Made by a program: the position numbers and the translations under genes | Shown here: positions 33,578-44,647 of the stretch, one piece after another | Layout: every line of letters starts with the position of its first letter | How positions within the stretch are numbered: position 1 is the stretch's first letter | Source: Marsupella aquatica | Taxonomy: Eukaryota; Marchantiophyta | Reading direction: 5' to 3' | Length of the DNA stretch: 64,000 nucleotides | Assembly: GCA_973895155.1 (NCBI GenBank) | Contig: OZ316893.1 | Coordinates: 7,316,001 to 7,380,000 of the forward strand | The notes under the pieces: generated by a model | Seen by the model: the letters and a program-made list of their open reading frames with translations, nothing else | Told to the model about the DNA's origin: nothing | Databases searched by the model: none

Positions 33578-36057
33578 CACTAGTAGAAACCGGGGCAATT
33601 TAGACCATACCTTATAGGACTAAGCCCACTAAGTCCTTTTTCCATACTTGAAACGACTCGCACCCATTGCACCGGTTTTGTTGAAGACTACAAAAGACTA
33701 TTAGTGTTTTATAGTTCACTAAAAGACTATGAGAAGTAACCTTGCTACTTTGTGAACGGTGAATAGTCTAGCACATCATGGGTAATGTTCACTTATGTTG
33801 AGGAGGGGTAATTCTATAAAGAGGGTGATAGCAAGGGGCATAACTCAATAAATGGCCTTATTTGTGACCAAAAAGGTTTTGGAGTGAGGTTCATGGAGGG
33901 TGGACTACGGAGGGATCGATTACTAACTCCATCTATAAAAGGCTGAGATGCACAAAGGTAGATTTGTACCGGTCTCAAGGGGGTGTGGGTTTAGGGTTAG
34001 GGGGTTGTCCAGCCGAAGAACACTCGATTGAAATAGTGACGCAATGATTTAGGGTAAAGGAACATGTTTAGGGACCCTAACTTGTTTGCTGCCTTGGGAG
34101 GATCTTGAGAGCCTGAGCTTGCAAGCGGCACTCTAAAAATGGCCCCTGGCATTGCAAAGATAGTCTAGCCACAGTCGAGTTGTCAAGACGTTTAGGGGGT
34201 TTATATGTCAAGGCTAGGGGGTGGCTGGGTTTTCACTAAAGGGGGTTTAGGGGGGGTTTGATGTCAAGGGTCGGGGGTTGCATGTTAAGGGGATGGGGGT
34301 TTAGGGACCATTGGATTGTCGGCATCCATCCCCCCCGGTCCATTCTTCATCCATTTAACCCTCTTTTGCCAATGACTCCAAATGTCCAATGGGTTTTCAG
34401 AGGGTTTATGCTTGAGGAGGGTGAGTTTAAGGGTAGGTGTTGTTTTTTGCCATCTGGGTGACTTAGGATATTTATCTAACCCAATGACTATACCCAAAAT
34501 ACCCAACTAAAAGCCCCCCCCCCCCCAAAAAAAAATGCATGCACCCTTGGTCTTAGTTACCGTTTAATCCTAACTGTGAACTTACGTCTAAATGTGTTAG
34601 GTGCTTGCAGAATGCCTATGAACGAGTCCTTCCAGTCGACTCAATGTTTAGGGTAAACGGATTTTGTAAAGGAAAATTGCACAAAGTGTTGACGGCTACC
34701 ACCAGGGTTTTCCTTCACGTTTCTGCAAGGGAATCCAAGGCCAAACACTTTGCGCCCAATAATGCACTTTTCCTCAGTTGCTCTCGACTCTTGCACCTGA
34801 TCGCACTCAGTCAATACATTTAGCGCTTTTGGAGGTGGGATTTCATGTCATTGCGTAGGGCTTGGAGCTTCGACCTTTGCTATATGACCCATTGTCGACT
34901 GCAATCTCACTATAGGGTTTAGGTGGGCCCTAAATCTTACATTCGTCTTTCCTGTGGTGACAACGCGGGTGCTAAGGTGTATAGGAGCAAGGTTGTCGGG
35001 AGGTTTATCGCGGATGACTGGCGATTGGTGAGGCCTATTTGCATTCATCTCCACTATCATTGGGTACCCGAGATACAACGATCGACCTTCTATACAGAGG
35101 CGAGGAAGTGACGACAACCTACAACTCTTTGCGGGAATGCGTGGTCTTCTGCTTACCTGATTGCCCTCATGCTTGACTGTAAATACATTAGTAAAGTTTT
35201 GCTTTGGCTCAACTTTGGTCTTTTTTGGCCTTGCGTGACTGCGCTCACTTCTCTCGGTTTCCAGTGTGCAGTTGGCTAAAGACCTGGATGTCATGCTGTG
35301 AGCGCAAGCTGCTAGTAATTGTCCATAGCTTGGGGAAAGCGGTGGGGACTGAGGCCACAAAGGAGTTTGACCTGCGCTTTTTTTTCTTTGCAGCAAGAGC
35401 GAGAGTGAGACGAGTTGCAAATTGAGTTTCATTGAGCTGCTGCCCTGGGCTTGGCGGAGGTCCTACACTCTTGTGTCGCTCACTTGTTCAGCTGCGGTGG
35501 GATCGGGCTTTTGGTAGTGACCTGTTCAGTTGCAGTGGGAGCTGACAACTTTGGTGGCTGTGGTGTTGAGCTTTTGAGGAGGGCAAGCAACTGCGTGATG
35601 TGCCCTTGAGTGAATGTCTCTTGGAGGAGCTGCGAAGTGGTGAAAGGGGAAGGAGGTGAGCTCGGGCCTGGAAGCAATGTGCTTCTCCAACATTTTTGCA
35701 CAATGCAATGCTGCTCAATCGTTTATCCTTCCTCTAAAGCTGGGTGTGACGCATCGACCTTTGACGGGAGTATCTGCATTACAGTTTGCTACATACGACT
35801 GCTCTCTGTGTGGCAATTGCCAATAGCTAGCGCAATGGAGGGTTCGACGTCAACTTTGAGTCATTGATCAGTGCACACTACATCGCTCTCCCTTTGCTAA
35901 ACCCTTTCTTTTGGCTTGGTTCTTGGTGCCTTTGGCATAGGAGCGACGTTATTGCTAATCAACTCCCGAATCAACTTTGGAGGTGCGGGTTAGAAGGGGT
36001 TGGAGAGAGGAGGTCCAAACCGAGAATGCCCTTCACCGTCAACGGTTTCTACTAGTC
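33578..36057. mobile_element. Non-autonomous CACTA-like element
   Basis: The left end CACTAGTAGAAACCGGGG (33578) and the right end CGGTTTCTACTAGTC (36043-36057) share a 14-bp inverted ACTAGTAGAAACCG, the common plant CACTA terminus. AAGACTA motifs recur just inside the left end (33690-33740). The last base at the right is C instead of the expected G, and the flanking 3 bp (TGA versus CCG) do not match, so the right border or a later deletion is uncertain. No convincing transposase frame lies inside. It also holds a poly(C)/poly(A) run at about 34517-34536. Confidence 0.5.
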
Positions 36058-38094
36058 CCGGCCATGCAGCTGAAAGTGCGCTTCTTTCAGGTGTCGTAGC
36101 ATTCTGCCAGTCGGGTGCTTGGACTGCAGAGAAGAGCAGCCACAGTCATTCAGTTCTTCTCCTAGCTCAGCTGCGCATTGTCAACCATCGAGCGCTGCTG
36201 CGCGCTAGCTGTGAACCCCAAGAGGAGCTGCGACAAGGAGGAGATGCAACCAAGAGGAGACGCGACGAAGAGGAGATGCGACCAAGAGAAGCTGCTGCAT
36301 CCCACATTGAGTTGGACATTGAGGTAGGGACGTGAGCTGCGCACTTTCAACCATCAAGCAACCACCAAGCTCGGCAGCGCTCTGGGATTTGTTGGCCACA
36401 GCAGACAAAGCGGAAGACAAAGGTGAGTGTTCGTGCACTGTTAGAGTAACCGCAAGTACTCTATTACATGCCTCGTTGTTCTCTATTACATGCCTTGTTC
36501 TCCCGCCCACTGTTTCCTGCGATTTTCTTTCTTCCATAAGAGAATGGTGATTTCTTCTTCTATCAAACAAAACCCCACCCAACCACCACACAAGAACGTG
36601 GGGTGCGCGCTTCTTAATCCTCCTCAAACTGGCCCATTGTTCATTGAAACCCCACATATTACCCACCGGCACCAAGGGTCCAGTCCCAACCCGTCTTCCG
36701 CTCCCCACCATCTCCACTCTCTCGCGCATCTATCTCCTGAACGGCGTCGCTCTCCCTTAGACGCAAAATGCTCCGCTGTGATATTGCCTCCAACTTTTCT
36801 AGTGCAGTCTAGGCAATTAGACTGCTTTTGCAAAAACTGCCCTTCTTAAAAGTGAGCAATACTAATAAGCCCCGGGGGTGGAGCGTTTGTTACGATGGCC
36901 GTGGACCTACCGTGGGCTATGGTAGAACACTCTATTGTCTATGATGATTCTGAATCTGCTTGAACTGCGAGTGGATGTGCTTTAAGGCAAACTTGTCGGA
37001 GAAATTAGAATGGGGGGACGGAGCTGTCAGTGCTTAGGTTGTGGCATTTTTGAGATTGTCAAGAGTAATCTGTGATCTCATTTCTAAATGGTTTGAGCTC
37101 CTCTGATGTGCATAGGAATCGGGCTGAGGAAAGCTTTTGGGAGCTATCATCGGAACTAGCTTTCGATCTATTTCTGCTACTTTTGAATTGGTACTTGGGA
37201 AGGCTTTGTATTGTTAAGCACTACAAGATTCACAGGCCAGACCTGCTTGCTAGAATGAGGGGCTTTGAAGGAATGTGTGGCCAGGGCTGATTAAGTATGG
37301 ATTAATTTTGCATTGCCTGAGATACTGAAACTGCCACCCGCTTTGTTTCAATGCCTTTGACTTCTTGCTCTTGCAACTTTGGAGCTGGGAGGGTGAGACG
37401 GAGGGTGAGTTGTCTGTGTCGCTTACCTTTGCTGAAATTTCCCCTTTCTTGCCTCTCTGGCTGTGCTGCTACTGCGGTTGTTGATCTTCGTCCACCCACT
37501 TGCCTACTCAATCAAGTGAGTACAGCTTTGTCTCTGTGTATATTACCCCATATATTACTCCCCGGCACCAAGGGTCCAGTCCCAACCTGTCTTCCGCTTG
37601 CCACCCTCTTCACTCTCTCGCGCATCTATCTCCTGATATTTCACGCGTAGCCGAGCCCACCAAAAGCTCTCTCCCTACAATCCCTCCCAAATCAACTTTC
37701 TCGTTTCCTGCTGCTGCTGATGTATGTTTGTTCTCCCCTATTTTTGTTTACTGTTTGGTCTCTCCACACTTCTTGCTTGACATTACTGTTGTGCTCCTCC
37801 CTAGATCCGAACATGCCTTGTGCCCCGTGCACCGACTTGCATCCTTTTCTTCACTAAGGGGGGGACCACAGCCTCCAGCCATACCTTGTGGCGGGCCTGG
37901 TCAAGACGGTGGTCGGTAGCTCGTTTTTGCTTTTTTCTCTTTTGTTTCCCAAGCTTTTGGGCAAGGGCATTACCATTCTGGATTCTCCATGAGGCGCCAC
38001 TAGCTTTTTTTCTCAGTTGCCCGTGTGCCTGCCTTCTTAGTTTTGTTTTTTCCTCAAGTGACCGGGCCATCGGTTTCATTCCTGTGGAGCACTG
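36058..38094. other. 2.0 kb without a recognised gene; internal duplications
   Basis: No coherent coding frame. A block at 36651-36740 is repeated at about 37545-37636 (both contain GGCACCAAGGGTCCAGTCCCAA and end CGCATCTATCTCCTGA). 37139-37207 resembles 24350-24412. Ends at the terminus of the minus-strand LTR element. Confidence 0.45.
36220..36297 (+). repeat. Short tandem repeat AAGAGGAGATGCGACC
   Basis: About four imperfect copies of a 15-18-bp purine-rich unit (AGAGGAGMYGCGACMAAG) in tandem. Confidence 0.65.
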
Positions 38095-41000
38095 TGTGGT
38101 GCGTCCCATGGCTCCCTAAACCCAAGAAACCCCCCAGCTCAAGCCGATTCCCGCAGGTTTCGTGCTTGGCGAGGCCGTTTCCGCGGCTTAGCGGCATGGG
38201 ACGCTGCTAACTTTCTACTACTACTATTAACATTTTACACACATATATTGGACAGATCCTTCATCGGGTCATGAGATACGTAGCCGGCCTAATATAGGCC
38301 TTCCCCTGTCTTCCCCTGTCTTCTTGTTAGGTATGTTTGGATTCCGTCGCCGGAATGATCCCCAATAGGCTTGGTTAAGCCGCTAAGACCTCTCTCAGCT
38401 CGACACATCCAACTCTCACTCCCCTGCTTACTTTCCTTCCTTCTGTTGATGTGGGCACTCTTCACACAAGTTAATGCGACACACAAATAGCAAAATGACT
38501 CATTCTGACTGAGTCATACCATGCACTTGCCATACAAACAGTACATCTCATACACAAGTTCTGCGAACTAAGCCGTGAGGCCAACTCTATTCAGCTCTTA
38601 GGCATGAGGAAACATGAATATACACAAGGGTCACTGTATGACTAACCGAGAGCTTCTCGTACTACTTGATCCCAGCCCGGCTGGTGCAAACTAAAAACTT
38701 GCTAAAGAAGAGGCCGTGAGCTCCCCGCTGCCCAGGTACTTATCCTGGTAGTGGATCCGCCATTCTTTGCATCGTAAGCCTAATCTACCTGACAGTAATC
38801 TACTTGCCCGAATCTACCTATGTACAGTAAGGCAGGAGCACAAGTGTTGCTCCTACCAGTGGGACCGCAATCCCACTAAGCTAAGTGTCAGGGCCGCTCC
38901 TGGCTCTGATCCTAATCCTAAACGTGGAGATCCGCGCCCGCCCTGCCCACTCACGCCTCCTCCCTCCACGTCCGCCCTCCCTAAAAGGAACGGCGCCCTT
39001 GCACCGTCACGACACCGGTGGTGGATCCTCAATGGACGCCCCCAACACTTCCTCCTCAGCCACTGCCGTTGGCCCGTCTACTGACAGATTACCAGCCCTT
39101 GACCGAGTCAACTCTCCATCGGCCTGACTGGGTCCACCTTCGGCTTCAGCCTCGACACCGGCCTCGGCAATGCCCACGGCTTCGGCCTCAGCCACTCCCA
39201 CGGCTTCGGCTTCAGCCACTCCCTCGGCTTCGGCCTCCCCTTCCCCTAGGGTAGTTGGATCCTTAGCCGTGACCCTGTCTGGGGTCGGTGCTGGGTCTAC
39301 CTCCTTGATCACCACGGCCTGTGAAGTTGTATTACTCCTTGACCCTGAAGGTTTCCGCTTCTTCTTCGTTGGTGGCTCGGCAGCTGGTCCCTTCCCCTTC
39401 CCACTTACTTCCGGCACTGGTGCAGTTGACGCGGCTTGTCCTTCGGCAATTACCACCCCTGGTAACTGGTTTGTCCCAACGGGAGATGGACCTGCTGCAG
39501 CTAAGCATTTAAATACTGCGGCTTGTTTCTTCAGCCGCTCTGTTTGGTTGTCGGCCCGCCGCTGTAGGTTCTCCATCTTCCTCGTGATTTCCTCCAACTC
39601 CTCTTGGGTTTCATCCAGGTCCTTACGTGCCCCCTCCAGCTCGTTTTTGGCCTCCTCCTGCTCCCTGTGGGCTTCCTCCAATTCCTTCTTCAAGGTAGCC
39701 CTCTCCTCCTGGGTTGCTCTTAGCTCTTTGTCGAGCTCTGCAATGATGACAGACTCCATCTGGTTCATCTTGGCGTAAGTCTGTTCGAGCATCTCGTCCT
39801 TCTCCCTTAGGTCGGCCTTGAAGCTGGCCGTCAGGGACGCAAGCTCCTGCTGCAGCGCCATAATCCCTTGATAGGATTTCCCTAACTCGACCTCCTTCTG
39901 CTCAAGGGCTCCGCGGATTTTCTCGAGCTCCCCTTTCAACGCCCATTCCTTTCTTTGGGTCTCCGCCATGGCCCGGCTGTTGGCTGTTATGTGGGCCTCC
40001 TCTGTATTCTTCAGCTCTTGCTTCCACTTCTCCCTCTCTTTGATCGTGTCGGCCAACTCTTCCTGCGTCTGAGTCAGTTTATCCTTGATATTCTGATTAT
40101 CAGCCTGCGCGGTGTCCAACTGCCCCTGCATGATGTTCAGCTCATGTCGTTTAATCCGCAGTTCATCTTGGGCTTTCTTGGCCGCCCTTAGATCTTCAAT
40201 CTCGGCTTCCATCCTCCTAAGCCGCCGAATGACCTCGTCCTTCTTGCTTCTCTCTAAAGCCACCGCTTCTTCTAATTGGTGCTTCTCCAACTGCTCCCTA
40301 TGGAAAAAGGGTCCTACCTCCAACTCCTCTCCAAAGATGCCGAGCGCAAGTTCCCCACACATCTCACCATACTCCATGGCTCTATTCTTAGCGTAGGTGG
40401 AGTAAGTAGAAGTGATCGGCATCGCCCATCGTGGCCTCTGCTCCCAAGCCGTCCTGCGGATCTCTTCAATCGTGGCTAGAGGTTTGCTTCCTTTTTCGGC
40501 TAGCCGCCTGATGTCCTCCGGCCAATCTCCTCCTGGTAAATCCTTTTCCTTAGCCAGGGCGGCCTCTTCCTCCTGCTTGATTCGCTCCTGAAATTCCTGC
40601 ACCGTCTGTTTTATGCCGTTGAAGCTCGGGGGAGCAACATCTGGTGGGGGAGACTCAGGGCTACTCTGCTGGTTGGGGTCCCCTCGCACTACCCTTGGAA
40701 GTGTGGGGACAAACCGGCCACAGGTCCTTACTCCTGGAACGTGATGGTCCGACCCATAGCCAGAATTATCATGGCTGCAGTCCTCCACTGCCTCCTCTAC
40801 CTCTTGGACGTCCGGCTTCTCCCTCTTCCTCGGTAGGAGCTTCAGGCAATTCTGCCTCAGATTCGGAGCTTGAGGTTCCCACGTACATTCGAACACCTGG
40901 CTTGGATTCCGGCCTGATTCTCTCCTTGTCTCCAGCAAAGGGGTTTTCTCTTGTGAGCCGGTGTAGGCCTACCTCTGTAGTAGTGTCCTGCATTGTTGCT

Positions 41001-42688
41001 GTTGCCGTTGTTGTTGCCGATGCCGATTTCTTTTCTTTCTCCAGTAGTTTCAGTAGACTCTGCATGCCTGGTTGCTGCATCGGCAAGTCTTCCTTCCTGG
41101 GCCTAAACACCTGCTCGATCGTAGGACTAACAGGTGGTTGAGGCTTCTCAGCCAACGGCCTTGGCGTTGGAGCTTCCTCGGGTGCCCTTACCTGCAGGGG
41201 AAGTACCGGGGCAAAAGTCTGACCTCTGGCATACCGGCACAACAGAGGCATGTGATAGCCAAGCCGCGACACCCTCCCCATGCCAATTACCTGCTGCTCC
41301 TCCTTTAAGATCTTCTTCAATTGGTTGAGGAGGTACCCGTTGTAGTCCCGGCTTGGGTCTGGCCTTTCTGCCAGATAGACCTGTGCCTTGCCGATCTCTG
41401 CCCTCGACAAGTTACAATGCATGGTCACCCGCAAGAAGTCGATCATCTCTCCTATGTGCGGGTTGGTGCAGGTGTTCCGGAAGAAGCCATTCTTCGTTGA
41501 TGGCCCGGGGAACGACCGGAACTCCTTGTCAGGCAAGGTCTTCTTGGTATCAACTTTGGTCTTATTGCCTATCGGCAGGCCAAACACTTCGGCAATTACC
41601 TTGGGAGTAAGATAGAAATCCTTCCCATATATCCTCGTGCAATTGGTCTCGGGTTCCCATGACCCCACGAATTCTAATAGGTCTGACTCCGGTACCTCCG
41701 GCTTCAGCCATGGTAATCTTACAAAGGCCTCCAAGCCGGATCCGGCCATGAAGCCTTGGTACTTCTTGGTCTGCATGGCCGTAAAGCATGCATCCTCCTC
41801 CCGTGCAAAATGTAGTTGCACCTCCACCGGTAGGGTTGCCGCCCAGCCCTTCCAGGTGTCATCCCTGGTTGGAATGGCCTTGATGGGATCGACCTCCTCC
41901 TCTTCGGCTTCTCCCTGCCTCCTGCTCTGCTGCTTGGCTGGCTTCTTTGGTGCCGCCGACCTCGTTCTTTTTGCCGGGGTGGCTTCATCGTTGACGGCTC
42001 CCTTCCTCTTCATCTTTGCTGTCGTGGAGGTTTCTCCTAGCACCGTTGCCTGGGTCCACCTTTCCGTGCTACCCTTTAATTCCCAGTGTATGTCGTTGCA
42101 GTTCTTGATGGCCTCTCGGATGCCGACGACGCTGTCTTTGCAAAACAGAAGATTGTCGAGTTGATTGGAAGTAGGCGTCCATAGGAACTCGTCCTTGATG
42201 AGTTCGCCTCCTAAGAAAGCCGTCTTCTGCAGCTCCCACAATCGAGCGAGCTCTTGCCGTTCTCGAGCTGCCCTTTCTGACTCCTCGTCCTCGTAAGTCT
42301 TGATGTACTCAGTTGCCGGTTCGAACAGGCATCCCCAGAAATGTGCCGCTTGATTTACGTTGCTCATACCCTCCTTAGGTCGATCGTCGGTATCTACTCT
42401 CTCCCGAGTGCTTGCCTAAGCAGCTGACAGTAGTTGGCCTCCCGTAGTCGTCTGCCTAGTTCGTGCTCGCAAATGAGCCACCATCTCCTGCAAGAGCGCT
42501 CCTTACCCCTCTCCTCTACCGGTCCTTCTTCCCGTTGATCCTTCCTAGCCACCGACGCTTAACGCGCCCTAACCCTAATCGGGTTTTCACCCTCAGCCTT
42601 ACCTCCGGCCTCTGCCCGGGTTCCATGGTTGCCCCTAATTGTTTATATTTTCCTTGTTTTGTCACTATACTAAGGTGTTCCTAGGGTG
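38095..42688 (-). repeat. 3' LTR (short form) of copy 2
   Basis: About 4.59 kb, from the base after the purine tract (42688) to the CACCACA end (38095). It matches both LTRs of the 44.6-60.1 kb element along its length and includes a broken ORF A and the same non-coding tail. Confidence 0.8.
39007..42626 (-). pseudogene. ORF A, copy 2, disabled
   Basis: The start ATG is at 42626 in the same ACCATGG context as the intact copy. It is disabled by CAG to TAG at 42518-42516 (codon 37), a one-base deletion in the GGGGAGAGAG run (near 42400), and a 5-bp deletion near 40828 that separates the N-terminal block (42367-40769) from the C-terminal coiled-coil block (to 39007). Otherwise very close to 44694-48293, including the globular KDFYLTPKVIAEVFGLP region and the KKKRKPSG motif. 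The tail is slightly longer, with an extra AEAVGVAEAE-type repeat. Confidence 0.85.
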
Positions 42689-42729
42689 CCTTCCTGCTTT
42701 ACCCACTTAACCGGCCGAGTGATTCCTGT

Positions 42730-44647
42730 CTAGGCATCACATAGCTCCCCACATAATTGTGAAGCGTCCTCGCGAACAACTTCATCTTCGTCCATATAGT
42801 ATTTCTTGAGGTGGTCATAATGGATGCGAACTGGATATACCTCTCCTGTAATGTTGGCCAATTGTACGGAGCCATTGGGGAACATCATGGTTACTCTAAA
42901 GGGTCCTAACTAGCGAGTGTAAAGCTTTCCTGGAAACCTACTATACCTACTGTCATAAAGTAGCACAAGATCACCGGTATGAATACTAACTACTTTTAAC
43001 CTTTTATCATACTGCTGCTTCATGATATTCTGTCTATATTCTACTCTCTCGGCTGAAATCATTCTCGCTTCCTCTAAAGCTTCTAACCTATATTCTCGCT
43101 CCTTTAGGCTCTCCTCCGCTGAGGCTCTTTCCTCAATTATAACTTGAAATGTCGGTATCTCAAGTTGCATGGGTACCAGGGCTTCTTGTCCAAAGGTTAA
43201 GAAGAAGGGTGTATGACCGGTAGTGGATTTATAGGCAAGATTGTAAGCAAAAACAACAGCAAACAATTTATCATCCCAATCGAGTTTGTTCTGAGCTACT
43301 GTCTTGTTCAATATCTTTCCTATGATTCCGTTTGCTCGTTCTGTCAACCCGTTTGCCTTTGGATGGTAGGGAGTAGTAGGCCTATGTTTAACTAAATACT
43401 GCTCATTTAAACGACTAATTATATCATTCAAAAAATGGGTTCCTCTATCACTAACTAATTCTAGGGGTGCTCCATACCTGGTGAAGATCTGCTCATACAT
43501 GAATCTAGCCGTAGTAATTGCATCATCCTTCGTTGTTGGTCTGGCCTCTACCCATTTAGTTGCATAATCCGTAGCCAGGATTATGTACTTGTTCCGTCGA
43601 GGGTGGGTCAGTGGTTTCAGAGGTCCAATGTAATCAATACCCCACTTCTCGAATGGTGCCAGCGGTAGAATAGGGTGCAGTGGATGCCTGGTGGACGCCC
43701 TTGGTCCTCCCGCTCGTTGACAAGGATCGCATTGTTTGATAAACTGATAGACATCTTTGTGCAAGGTGGGCCACCAGTAACCGGCATTTAATATCTTCTT
43801 AGACGTGGTTACTGGGGCAAAATGTCCTCCGGCCTCCTCTCCATGCATGGCCCGTAGGACTCGTTTTACCTCTCTCTTTTCCAAACACCTTTGAATCGTG
43901 CCGTTGATTCCATGCTTGTGCAGTATGCCTTTAATGCACTGATACTGTCTGACCTTCCGCACAAAGACTGCGGCTTGCTCTCGGCTTAATCCTGGCTGTA
44001 ATCTGGAAGTGCTCAGAAATTGTAAAATCTCAGGGTACCATGTACCAGCTATTTCCACAACGAATAGCTCCTCGTCGGGGAATCGATCATCGATGCAATC
44101 CGTGGCAGGTTTACCTGTGATCCTTGAAAAGAAGTCGGCATTGGCATGTAACTTTCCCGGCTTGATCCTCAGCTCATAGTCAAACTCCTGTAATAGCAAA
44201 ATCCATCTTGCTACTCTGCCTGTAAGGTCCGGCTTATTGACTAGGTACTTCAAACTTTCATGATCAGTATGAAAGATTACCTTGTACCCTAGTAAATAAT
44301 GCCTAAACTTTTTACAAGAATAAATGACTCCTAATGCTTCTCTTTCCGTGGTAGAGTAGTTCCGTTCGGCATCGGCAAGCTGACGGCTTGCGAAGTATAT
44401 GGGATGGTCCCTTCCTTTCTCATCCAACTGACTTAGTACTGAGCCAATACAGAAGCCCGAGACATCTACAAAAACATGAAAATCTTTGTTCCAGTCCGGT
44501 GCTATCATGACTGGGGCCTCTACTAACATCTGCTTCAATTCTACCACCGCTGTGACTCGTTCGGGTGTGGGTTCGAAGTCTGCTCCTGCCTTGAGCATAT
44601 TGGTTAATGGTAAAGCCAGCTTGGCAAAATCCTTGATGAACCGGCGA
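42730..44647 (-). pseudogene. pol fragment (RNase H, integrase) of copy 2
   Basis: The frame begins at the junction near 44647 and runs through the RT thumb/RNase H segment (FHVFVDVSGF, TEREALGVIYS, FHTDHESLKYLV), the integrase HHCC zinc finger (MHGEEAGGHF...QCDPC) and the DDE core (WGIDYIGPL, LVSDRGTHF, ERANGIIGKIL), to the GPF-type C-terminal motif. A TGG to TAG change at about 42913-42910 cuts the end, after which the frame continues to the family stop at 42730. The RNase H joint that is deleted in the plus copy (53813) is intact here. There is no chromodomain. Confidence 0.85.

Larger units (their letters stand above)
38095..44647 (-). mobile_element. LTR retrotransposon copy 2, minus strand, 5'-truncated
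   Basis: Read on the minus strand it has RNase H and integrase (44647-42730), a purine tract, and a complete short-form 3' LTR ending at 38095 (TGTGGTGCG on the plus strand is the reverse complement of the family end CGCACCACA). It lacks the 5' LTR, gag, protease and most of RT: it starts within the YYRRFIKDF codons, where it abuts the plus-strand copy in opposite orientation. Very similar to the plus copy, including the short-form LTR deletion, so the two are recent relatives. Confidence 0.85.

Noticed and set aside
34848-35432. 194-codon minus-strand frame as a gene
   Set aside because: Composition is irregular, there is no recognisable motif, and it lies inside a non-autonomous CACTA-like element; likely chance.
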